DNA of 64,000 nt. Source: JBGTCY01 sp041748615. Lineage in GTDB: Bacteria; Bacteroidota; Bacteroidia; Chitinophagales; CAIOSU01. Positions 35,123 to 42,790 of this stretch are shown piece by piece; position 1 is the stretch's first letter; the number at the start of each line of letters is the position of its first letter. The notes beneath the pieces are model-generated. The model was not told the DNA's origin and did not search any database. It saw only the letters and a program-made list of their open reading frames with translations. The stretch is taken from positions 1 to 64,000 of the forward strand of contig JBGTCY010000177.1 of NCBI GenBank assembly GCA_041748615.1, in the 5' to 3' direction. The position numbers and the translations under genes were made by a program.

Positions 35123-36454
35123 TCATTTGCTTATTTGAAAGAGAATTAGGTTATCTCCGCTTATAGGAAGACGATCAATTGTAATAAACTCATCCTGAGT
35201 CTGGTTTTTATGTTGCTGAATTACATTTGTAATTCCCTGCCTAGTGTTTGGATTATTTTTCGCAATGAATTCGCTTATATTTTGAATAGAAATGTCGCTA
35301 AAATGATGTGATTTGCTCTTTATATACTTTGCAATTTCGTTGAAGGCTTCAGTTTCATTTTTTATCGGAGTTTTTCTTTCTTTAGCGTAGATAATAAACG
35401 GTTTGGCTTTTAAAAAGAACTTATACCACTTACCATCAGATGATAACTTCACAATACAGTATTCATCATCCTCTGGTATGGTTACAACCGTTTCTCTTTC
35501 CGGTGAGTTTATTACCGGTTTTTCCTCCGGATTTTTTTGAATAGGCTTGCTATTTCGCTCATTATTAGATGCAATAATTTTTGATTCCAAATTTGCCAAA
35601 TGTATCAGAACTTCCCTTTCAAATCTTTTAGTTCCAAAATGATTATATAGGGAAAGAATTAGAGAAGCAATTACAAGGATTAACAGCAACCAACTTGCAT
35701 TGTTTATTAATAAAGCAATAAGGGCGTTTTGATAGTTTGAAGAGGATTCATCAAGAATCTCAATATCTTCTTTTTTTTTATCAGTTTTTTTATTCGTCCA
35801 ACTTTGTTCTCCGATTAGTCTTTCTTCTTGTCTTTTTTTATCTCTATCTTGTTGTTCTTTAGCCTTTCGTTCTTCTCTTTCTCGTCTTTCTTTTTCCTGA
35901 CGTTCTCTTTCCCGTTTCTTATTATCAATTTTTTCAGGGTCAAGTTCATAAACATCATTTTCATTTCCCTCGGTTGGGACAAGTTGGTTAGAAAATTTTT
36001 TGATAAAATCAACAACTAAAAGTTCCAGTAATTTATCAAGAGGACTTTTTAATTCATCAAAAGAAAAAACCTGATATTTTTCTATCTTGCCATGACCTTG
36101 GTCAAACAAACCAAGATTTGGATTATATGCACCCTTTTCTAAAAAATTCATGAGAAATTCGTGGATAGAAGCAAAATGCTCCTCTTTTACTTTATGTCCG
36201 GCTATTTCTATCCAAACACCAAAATTCCTACCTCCTCTAAGATTACCGTCCTGACCAATACCCGTTAATCCATAAAGTACATGAATAATGATAGATTTAT
36301 TTGGTTTGACAACATACTCGCTTATAGATTCACCAAATCGCTTTCCGGATTGGTCAAATCCAGAAACTAAATTTGAATAATTCGATGGGTAAGATGAAAA
36401 TCCTTGTCCCGGAGCACCAAAAATGAATACCTTGATAAAAGTCTTATCTATCAT
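35123..36454 (-). CDS. membrane protein with charged coiled coil, GTPase-operon partner
   Basis: 443 residues, no family recognised with confidence. An N-terminal globular part (about 1-170) has FIFGAPGQGFSSYPSNYSNLV and a GLTGIGQDGNLRGGRNFGVWIEI segment that recalls the N-terminal domain of GTPase-associated (GAP1-like) proteins from NTP-dependent conflict systems; this is only a resemblance. Residues about 178-230 are extremely Lys/Arg/Glu-rich, a likely single helix or coiled coil. One membrane helix lies at about 244-271. A C-terminal domain (about 310-443) includes KAKPFIIYAKERK. It is co-transcribed with the GTPase (15-base gap) and the downstream membrane protein. It may tether the GTPase to a membrane effector. 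Confidence 0.72.
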   Translation of the reverse strand: MIDKTFIKVFIFGAPGQGFSSYPSNYSNLVSGFDQSGKRFGESISEYVVKPNKSIIIHVLYGLTGIGQDGNLRGGRNFGVWIEIAGHKVKEEHFASIHEFLMNFLEKGAYNPNLGLFDQGHGKIEKYQVFSFDELKSPLDKLLELLVVDFIKKFSNQLVPTEGNENDVYELDPEKIDNKKRERERQEKERREREERKAKEQQDRDKKRQEERLIGEQSWTNKKTDKKKEDIEILDESSSNYQNALIALLINNASWLLLILVIASLILSLYNHFGTKRFEREVLIHLANLESKIIASNNERNSKPIQKNPEEKPVINSPERETVVTIPEDDEYCIVKLSSDGKWYKFFLKAKPFIIYAKERKTPIKNETEAFNEIAKYIKSKSHHFSDISIQNISEFIAKNNPNTRQGITNVIQQHKNQTQDEFITIDRLPISGDNLILFQISK

Positions 36455-36469
36455 AACATCAAAGCAGAT

Positions 36470-37390
36470 TTACCAATTCCAGCTTCCATCTATGGCTTTT
36501 TCAATTGTTCGCCATAATTTTTCAGGAAAATCATCAGATGAATGTATCCAGCGCTCTCGTTCCTTTTCTTCTCCAACTTTACGTACCTTTTGAAAATCGC
36601 CATTGGAGAATACTACGTAACTTGGTGTTATACCTGTCCTTTCCAGTGCACCGAAAAATTCCTTGTAATCAGGATTACTTCTGAATAGCTTAATAAACTG
36701 TTTCTCATTCGGCTTACTACCCTCATACAAATCCAGATACTTGTCACATTTATTAAACAATATGATTACGCTATCATGCTTTTTGTTCATCCTTGCTGCA
36801 AGGCTGGCCAATCTTGATGAATAAGCTACTGGGCTACTATTATTCAACATGCCTTCTTCATAAAAAATCACAAAGGCTTTTCTCACTTCTCTGTTAAGTA
36901 GAATATCAGAAATATATGGCGGAAAAGATTCCTTACGGATTTTAATTGGATCAAAATATGCCTCTCCGGGTGCTTCTAAGATTTGACAAAATAATTCAGC
37001 ATTTTTGTAGATGTCAAGTAGCAAAAAATTAATTTCTCCTGTTCGTTCAGGGCTATAATGGTGGTCGTCAAGCTCTTTCATAAAACTTTCCACAGCTATA
37101 TTATATGCTTCATCAGTTCTGAAGGTTTTATTTGGGCGTAGGCTCACTTTTTCATTCCGTTGCAAAAATATAGCGAGCCTCATTAAAGTTATGGTCTTGC
37201 CTACTTCTCTCGGACCTATCAATAATACTACATCATTTTTTAAACGGCCTGTAATAATTGTAGTTGGGTCAGTATATGCAGAACTTTCTTTACGTTGGTC
37301 GTCTTGTGTTTCTTGATTTCCTTTTTTAGGAATAGCAGAAGATGTACTATTGTTTACATCATCGTAGATATTATCTTTTTCTTCATTCAT
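36470..37390 (-). CDS. P-loop GTPase of an uncharacterised membrane-linked operon
   Basis: 306 residues. The Walker A/G1 motif is GPREVGKT at 59-66, a G3-like turn lies at LEAPGE (139-144), and a clean G4 NKCD motif lies at 213-216 (FNKCDKYLDL). This makes it a TRAFAC-type GTPase, not a STAND ATPase or an AAA protein. The first 45 residues are disordered and acidic. The sequence suggests the group called DO-GTPases in bacterial conflict-system surveys, but I cannot confirm the family. It lies between a polytopic protein (12-base gap upstream) and the coiled-coil membrane protein (15-base gap), so the nucleotide switch probably acts at the membrane. Confidence 0.82.
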   Translation of the reverse strand: MNEEKDNIYDDVNNSTSSAIPKKGNQETQDDQRKESSAYTDPTTIITGRLKNDVVLLIGPREVGKTITLMRLAIFLQRNEKVSLRPNKTFRTDEAYNIAVESFMKELDDHHYSPERTGEINFLLLDIYKNAELFCQILEAPGEAYFDPIKIRKESFPPYISDILLNREVRKAFVIFYEEGMLNNSSPVAYSSRLASLAARMNKKHDSVIILFNKCDKYLDLYEGSKPNEKQFIKLFRSNPDYKEFFGALERTGITPSYVVFSNGDFQKVRKVGEEKERERWIHSSDDFPEKLWRTIEKAIDGSWNW

Positions 37391-37402
37391 GGTAGTTAGT
37401 TT

Positions 37403-38488
37403 TTAATCTTTTTTAAGGATGACAAAATAAAGAATAACGAGCCCGGCTAAGTCAAGTGCAAATGAAATAGCAATACTTAACCAAAATGAGTTCATGTATG
37501 CTCCGGGATTTGCTTTTGGCTGACTTCTAACAAATGGAATAAGTTCGGCAATTTTCTCTAACTCTATACTGGGTACTGGCATTTCAAGCACACGCTTAAA
37601 TTCCTGCTCCCCCTTAAACTTCTCAATGCTCCCAATGCTCTTTAAAAGATCGTCATTATAACAATCATAAAGTTTATAATAATATTGGTGTGCCTTACTT
37701 AAAGCATCTTTAACAGCGACCGACTGTTTGTCCGTAAAAAAATTATTGTACTTTTCTAATTCGGCCAATACAGCTTTCCTTGATTCTTCATCTGTACATT
37801 TATGCATTCTTGCCAAGTTGGACTGCATTGTTGATATTCTTTTGTTTAATTCAGTCATCATAAGTTCATACATAATCTCCGCTAACTTTTGGCAACTTGG
37901 GACAGACCCACCATAACCTGATGGAATGGTAAATATGGATCCTGGCATACTTGCCGTCACTTCATCCATGAGTTTAGCAGCAACAGGACCAGCTCCACAG
38001 TTATTAGGATTTCTTACTTCCTTTACATAATCATTAATTCGAGGCTGAACATAAGCTTGGTAATTAGCTATGACCAGTTCCCCAATAGTTTGTCCACTGC
38101 TGCCAAGGTTTTCAATTTCTTTTGTAGCAATGTCAAGTTCATGTTTTCTTATATCACTAAGTTTCAATTGAGTAAAAAACTTGTGGGAGTTAGTTGAAAG
38201 GCTAATTGCCCACATTAGGAGAAAGACAAAAACAATAAATATCAATTTGATAATGGATTTATTTCTCCCTTCGATTATTTCCTTAATAGCATTCAGAGTA
38301 AGAGCCATTACTACTATAAAAACTGTCCCTGCTACATATGCAATAAAGTATGGCAAATCAAAGGAAGTTTTAAGGGATTCAGAGGTTGCCCAAATACTTA
38401 TTAACGCAAGCAAAACATAAGCAATGATTCCTATTATTTTATTTGGAGACATGGGTCCGTCCAATGGGTTATGGAATAGTCTTCTCAT
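37403..38488 (-). CDS. four-helix membrane protein, first gene of the GTPase operon
   Basis: 361 residues. Three membrane helices near the N-terminus (about 17-36, 45-65, 78-98) and one at the C-terminus (about 332-357) enclose a helical soluble region of about 230 residues. This region has several Cys residues (NNCGAG, PSCQKLA, HKCTDEE, LYDCYND) that could form disulfides if it faces the periplasm. No enzymatic motif is seen. It opens the operon and is followed by the GTPase after 12 bases. It may be the membrane sensor or effector of the system. Unknown family. Confidence 0.75.
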   Translation of the reverse strand: MRRLFHNPLDGPMSPNKIIGIIAYVLLALISIWATSESLKTSFDLPYFIAYVAGTVFIVVMALTLNAIKEIIEGRNKSIIKLIFIVFVFLLMWAISLSTNSHKFFTQLKLSDIRKHELDIATKEIENLGSSGQTIGELVIANYQAYVQPRINDYVKEVRNPNNCGAGPVAAKLMDEVTASMPGSIFTIPSGYGGSVPSCQKLAEIMYELMMTELNKRISTMQSNLARMHKCTDEESRKAVLAELEKYNNFFTDKQSVAVKDALSKAHQYYYKLYDCYNDDLLKSIGSIEKFKGEQEFKRVLEMPVPSIELEKIAELIPFVRSQPKANPGAYMNSFWLSIAISFALDLAGLVILYFVILKKD

Positions 38489-38826
38489 AATTTATTTAGT
38501 TTATTATAGTTTATTGGTTTTAACAGGGCGCAATATATAAATATCATTTTAAAAAAAAAATAGTCTAACAATATTTCTGAGGTAAAAGCAGATTTTGCAC
38601 TCTCTCATTTACTTCCATTAGTTTGAACTTGTTTGAATTGTCAACCTTAGTGTGGTTTATTTAGTCGTTGGGTTGTACTAAGCTAAGTTTGGATTAATTA
38701 ATGCTGAAATTAAAATTTTCTATCTAACTCTATGCAATTTGTAATGTATTCAATGTGAATATTATGATAAGATGGTTAAATATTTCTATATTAATCAACA
38801 GAACACCAACGCAATAAACATTAAAA
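38489..38826. other. AT-rich leader of the GTPase operon
   Basis: A 338-base gap between the operon start and the mnmG stop, strongly AT-rich, with a long A-run at 38550-38560. No ORF. The operon promoter must lie here, but I do not assign a specific box. The sharp drop in GC from mnmG into this gap suggests a boundary of acquired DNA. Confidence 0.5.
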
Positions 38827-40710
38827 CTATCTACCAATAAACACCATCAGCACAGATATATCTGATGGGGATACTCCGCTGACGCGACTGGCTTGTCCGA
38901 GGGTACGGGGTTTCACCTGCATGAGTTTTTCGCGGGCTTCGGATGAAAGGGAGTTGAGCTTTGAGTAGTCGAATTTTTCGCTGATGGGCACATGTTCGAG
39001 CTTGTTCATTTTCTCCACCTGCTCCAGTTCTTTTTGAATGTAACCGTCATATTTCATGGTAATCTCAGCCTGCTCGATAGCTTCATCCTGGTATTTTTGA
39101 AGGAACTGATTGACTGCCGGAATGTTTCTTAATCCGGCAATTGAAAGCTGCGGGCGTTTGATTAAATTATAAAGACGGGTTTTTTGGCGCAAAACTTCTG
39201 TTCCTTTTTCACGCAAAAGACTTTCTGCATCTTCCGGATTGACCGTGAATTCTTCAAAAAACTGGATGATTGCTGCCGTTGCCTGTTTTTTTACTTCAAC
39301 ACGCTGAAGTCTTTCAGCAGAAGCTAATCCGATTTGAGCGCCAAGAGGCGTCAGGCGGATGTCGGCATTGTCCTGCCGGAGCAGGATGCGAAACTCCGCG
39401 CGGGAGGTGAACATCCGGTAGGGTTCATTCGTCCCTTTATTGACTAAATCGTCAATTAACACCCCGATGTAGGCTTCATTGCGCTTGAGAATGACGGGCG
39501 CTTCATCTTTTAGCGCTCGATGCGCGTTAATCCCCGCCATCAGTCCCTGGCAGGCGGCTTCCTCATAGCCTGTTGTGCCATTGATTTGTCCGGCAAAATA
39601 GAGGTGTTTGATATTTTTTGTTTCAAGCGACAATTCCAACTGTGTCGGGAAAAAGAAATCATACTCAATCGCATACCCGGGACGAAACATGCGCACATTT
39701 TCAAAGCCGGGTATTTTTTTGAGCGCTTTGTATTGCACATCTTCGGGCAGTGAACTGGAGAAACCGTTCACATAAATCTCCACCGTGTGCCAGCCTTCCG
39801 GCTCCACGAATAACTGATGCCGGTCACGCTCAGAGAAGCGGGATATTTTATCTTCAATGGAAGGGCAATACCGGGGACCGGTTCCCTGTATCCTGCCGGA
39901 AAACATGGGCGACTTATCAAAACCGGTTTTCAGAAGGTCGTGTACTTCCTGATTGGTGTAGGTGACATGACAGGAAAGTTGTTTAATTGCTCCTGCTGAA
40001 ACTCCACTTCCAATCGGTGGGGTATCGGTAAAAGAAAAACATCCGGGGTTTTCGTCCCCCTTTTGTTCTTCCATTTTTGAATAATCAAGCGAGCGACCGT
40101 CCACGCGGGGCGGGGTGCCTGTTTTCATCCGGGAAGACTGGAAGCCAAGCGAAATCAGTTGTTCAGTAATGCCGTTGGAGGCTTTCTCGGCAGCCCGTCC
40201 CCCGCCAAACTGCTTTTCCCCGATGTGGATTAAGCCGTTCAGGAAAGTGCCATTGGTAAGGACTACCGCCTTAGCTCTGATTTCAATCCCAAGTGAGGTT
40301 TTGATACCCGCTGCTTTGCCATTTTCTACAATAATTTCCCGACAGGTGTCCTGCCAGAAGTCAACATTTGGGATACTTTCCAAATAAAGCCGCCATTCAT
40401 TGGCAAACATCAAACGGTCGTTTTGCGCTCGCGGGCTCCACATAGCAGGACCTTTTGAGCGATTCAGCATCCGGAACTGGAGCATGGATTTATCGGTGAT
40501 AATACCTGAACCACCTCCAAGCGCGTCAATTTCCCGCACGATTTGACCTTTTGCAATGCCACCCATCGCGGGATTACACGACATCTGGGCAATGGTCTGC
40601 ATATTCATCGTGACGAGCAAAACCGATGAACCGAGCTTACCGGCAGCAGCAGCAGCTTCACACCCGGCATGACCGGCACCTACTACAATGATGTCGTATT
40701 CTTTGAACAT
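38827..40710 (-). CDS. mnmG: tRNA uridine-5-carboxymethylaminomethyl modification enzyme MnmG (GidA)
   Basis: With MnmE it installs the cmnm group on wobble U34 of several tRNAs, using FAD and methylenetetrahydrofolate. From ATG 40710 (an in-frame ATG at 40740 gives a non-conserved prefix) the 627-residue protein starts with MFKEYDIIVVGAGHAGCEAAAAAG, the FAD-binding Rossmann motif. Also present are NPAMGGIAKGQIVREIDALGG, the two signature blocks TGTPPRVDGRSLDYSKME and QINGTTGYEEAACQGLMAGINAH, and the helical C-terminal domain binding MnmE. Upstream, between this gene and the secreted esterase, lie two parS sites. GidA-linked genes are often near replication origins. Confidence 0.96.
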   Translation of the reverse strand: MFKEYDIIVVGAGHAGCEAAAAAGKLGSSVLLVTMNMQTIAQMSCNPAMGGIAKGQIVREIDALGGGSGIITDKSMLQFRMLNRSKGPAMWSPRAQNDRLMFANEWRLYLESIPNVDFWQDTCREIIVENGKAAGIKTSLGIEIRAKAVVLTNGTFLNGLIHIGEKQFGGGRAAEKASNGITEQLISLGFQSSRMKTGTPPRVDGRSLDYSKMEEQKGDENPGCFSFTDTPPIGSGVSAGAIKQLSCHVTYTNQEVHDLLKTGFDKSPMFSGRIQGTGPRYCPSIEDKISRFSERDRHQLFVEPEGWHTVEIYVNGFSSSLPEDVQYKALKKIPGFENVRMFRPGYAIEYDFFFPTQLELSLETKNIKHLYFAGQINGTTGYEEAACQGLMAGINAHRALKDEAPVILKRNEAYIGVLIDDLVNKGTNEPYRMFTSRAEFRILLRQDNADIRLTPLGAQIGLASAERLQRVEVKKQATAAIIQFFEEFTVNPEDAESLLREKGTEVLRQKTRLYNLIKRPQLSIAGLRNIPAVNQFLQKYQDEAIEQAEITMKYDGYIQKELEQVEKMNKLEHVPISEKFDYSKLNSLSSEAREKLMQVKPRTLGQASRVSGVSPSDISVLMVFIGR

Positions 40711-40776
40711 GAGATTGCAAAAGTAACCCCAATTTTTCATTGGGAGGGACGGGGGACGAGTGTCGGGGGACGAAAA

Positions 40777-40792
40777 TGTTTCACGTGGAACA
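40777..40792. promoter_or_regulatory. parS site 1 (ParB centromere site)
   Basis: TGTTTCACGTGGAACA, one base different from the symmetric consensus TGTTTCACGTGAAACA. It lies upstream of mnmG. Its exact reverse complement occurs at 40855-40870, and the match extends 4 more bases outward. Confidence 0.85.
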
Positions 40793-40854
40793 ATGGAACT
40801 GAAACTATGTTTCCTATGTGCCTATGTGGTTTGAAAATATTATGGTTGATCCAT

Positions 40855-40870
40855 TGTTCCACGTGAAACA
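40855..40870. promoter_or_regulatory. parS site 2 (inverted copy)
   Basis: TGTTCCACGTGAAACA, the exact reverse complement of site 1. Together the sites form a 20-base inverted repeat (40777-40796 and 40851-40870) with 54 bases between, in the mnmG-esterase divergent gap. ParB spreads from such sites to organise the origin region. Confidence 0.85.
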
Positions 40871-40903
40871 ATCAATGATTAGATTTGCCGGAAAAGTTTC
40901 TTT

Positions 40904-41902
40904 ATGAAAAAAATGATATGCTTATTATTTACAGCGCTATCCCTATTTTGTACAAATGCACAACCAACCGGAGATTTTGTGCTTGGCTTTCCAAGCCCTG
41001 ATACTTTATTGACTAAAGACAGCGTGCTCATCTACTTTCATGTTCCGTCAAATTATCAGCCCGGTACACCTGCTAAACTCATAATTGGACTTCACGGGTT
41101 AGGCAATCCTCAAACTCCTCAGCAAATCCGGCAATACCTGACGCACTCTGCCGACAGCATGGGAGCAATTCTGGCTTGTCCGGAACCGTATCTGCAAGAC
41201 CAACCTCGAAGTCGGTTGGTCGTCAATCTGACAATTGACAGTATCTTATCCTGGTTTGATATTGATACCAATGAAATTTACATCACCGGTTACTCAGCAG
41301 GTAGTGACATTGCGGCTCAATATCTCTTGGATAGTCCGAAACATGCTATGAAAGGACTAATCTGGTTCGCGCCCGGGTTTTTCTATGAACCGAATTTATC
41401 GGAACAAGCCGTTTTTCCGCCAACTTGCTTGTGTTGGGGAACGAGTGATGTAGTTTCTAATATTCTCGGACAGGTGAATGCCATTCGAGACAGTTTTGAA
41501 AACAGCAGTTTTGATTTTTTCTTCAATGAAATTCCCGGAGTGGCACATACGATGGATTTTCCGGGATTTACCGATGAGTTCTTAGAATGTGTCCGATTTA
41601 TTGAAAATCCGCTGAATTTTGAGCCAAATCCTGTAACAAGCATAAAAAAGCCTGAAAATTCGCGTTTTGATATAAAACAGGATTATTCATCCAACTCATT
41701 GTATATCAGTGTATTAAATGATAATTCAGAGAAATTAAACTTGCGTGTTTTTAAAATAACGGGGCAAGGGCTTGACGGAAGCCGAATATCGCATTCTACA
41801 GGCTTTCAATTCAGTGTTAATATGGCGAATTTACCGAATGGGATTTATGTAGTCGTGGTGGAAAATGAAAAAGGCGTCTATTCCCGAAAAATCAGTTGGT
41901 AA
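40904..41902 (+). CDS. secreted esterase/polyester-depolymerase-like hydrolase with type A sorting domain
   Basis: 332 residues with signal peptide MKKMICLLFTALSLFCTNA. Alpha/beta-hydrolase features are LIIGLHGLGNP, nucleophile motif GYSAGSD (Ser131) and a C-terminal His in GVAHTMD. Its closest look is feruloyl-esterase/PHB-depolymerase-like or dienelactone-hydrolase-like; the substrate is unknown. The final 80 residues (ISVLNDNSEKLNLRVFKITGQGLDG... NGIYVVVVENEKGVYSRKISW) are a type A sorting signal for type IX export. It overlaps the convergent ybeY by 11 bases. The promoter may share the parS-bearing gap. Confidence 0.84.
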   Translation: MKKMICLLFTALSLFCTNAQPTGDFVLGFPSPDTLLTKDSVLIYFHVPSNYQPGTPAKLIIGLHGLGNPQTPQQIRQYLTHSADSMGAILACPEPYLQDQPRSRLVVNLTIDSILSWFDIDTNEIYITGYSAGSDIAAQYLLDSPKHAMKGLIWFAPGFFYEPNLSEQAVFPPTCLCWGTSDVVSNILGQVNAIRDSFENSSFDFFFNEIPGVAHTMDFPGFTDEFLECVRFIENPLNFEPNPVTSIKKPENSRFDIKQDYSSNSLYISVLNDNSEKLNLRVFKITGQGLDGSRISHSTGFQFSVNMANLPNGIYVVVVENEKGVYSRKISW

Positions 41903-42323
41903 TATTTGTTAATAGTTTAAGCGCCTGATTTTCCTGCTCCCTCATATTTTTCTTTTTCGCAGGCGACTTGTCTTCATACCCCAACAAATGCAACACTCCG
42001 TGAATCATCACGCGATGGACTTCATTTTCGAAATTAATTTTCAGTTTTTCCGCATTTTCTTTCACACGTTCGATGCTGATGTAAATATCACCTTCAATTT
42101 TTTTATCATCATCAGAGTTATCAAATGTGATGATGTCAGTGTAGTTATCGTGGTTAAGATATTGACGGTTGATGGCAAGCAAATAATCATCTGTGGTGAA
42201 AATGAAATTAAGCGTACCCGTTTGATTTCGATATTGCCGGATAATATCATTCACCCATCGCTTAAGTGCAAGTTTATTTTTTAGCTGAAAACGGATTTGT
42301 TCGTTGTGAAAAAAAACCGGCAA
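41892..42323 (-). CDS. ybeY: endoribonuclease/rRNA maturation factor YbeY
   Basis: A metal-dependent single-strand RNase needed for 16S rRNA 3' end maturation and ribosome quality control. The 143-residue length fits. The catalytic helix reads HGVLHLLGYED, with two of the usual three zinc-binding His; the third position is not His, a variation seen in Bacteroidota members. The TDIITFD strand before it is conserved. The start is TTG at 42323; no ATG is available nearby. It forms a likely operon with the RsbW-like gene upstream (10-base gap). Confidence 0.88.
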   Translation of the reverse strand: MPVFFHNEQIRFQLKNKLALKRWVNDIIRQYRNQTGTLNFIFTTDDYLLAINRQYLNHDNYTDIITFDNSDDDKKIEGDIYISIERVKENAEKLKINFENEVHRVMIHGVLHLLGYEDKSPAKKKNMREQENQALKLLTNITN

Positions 42324-42333
42324 ATGGAACGGG

Positions 42334-42744
42334 TTAAACTTTGAATCTCATTTCAACGGTAGCGCCACCATTGGTGTATATCAAGCTATCGGAAAGCTGG
42401 CGCATGAGGAAAACGCCTCTGCCGGTAACACGCTCTATATTTTCAGGGGCGGTAGGGTCTGGGAGATTTTCGAAATCAAACCCGCTGCCTTCGTCAGCAG
42501 CTACAAAAACTAATTGCTCATTTTCTTTACGACAGGATACCACCACGTATTTTGAGGAATTGCTTTTATTGCCGTGAGTGATGCAATTATTGACCGCCTC
42601 CGTCAGGCAAATCATGATGTTGCCATACACTTCATCAGAAATTTCCAATTCATCGCGCATTTTTTCAATAAAAGCTTCCAACTCCGAAATTTTGGAAGGC
42701 TCGGAAGCGAGAATGATTTGATGTTCTTTACTCACGGAATACAT
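42334..42744 (-). CDS. anti-sigma regulatory factor (RsbW-type HATPase)
   Basis: 136 residues with a GHKL ATP-binding fold: N-box EAVNNCITHGNKSNSSK, G1 box DEGSGFDFENLP and G2 box GRGVFLMRQL. These serine kinase/anti-sigma proteins phosphorylate an anti-anti-sigma antagonist or bind a sigma factor. No antagonist or sigma gene is adjacent, so the partner is elsewhere. It is probably co-transcribed with ybeY. Confidence 0.85.
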   Translation of the reverse strand: MYSVSKEHQIILASEPSKISELEAFIEKMRDELEISDEVYGNIMICLTEAVNNCITHGNKSNSSKYVVVSCRKENEQLVFVAADEGSGFDFENLPDPTAPENIERVTGRGVFLMRQLSDSLIYTNGGATVEMRFKV

Positions 42745-42790
42745 AATTGGTTGAAGTGCAGCAAAGGTAACATTTGTTTGATATACCGTT

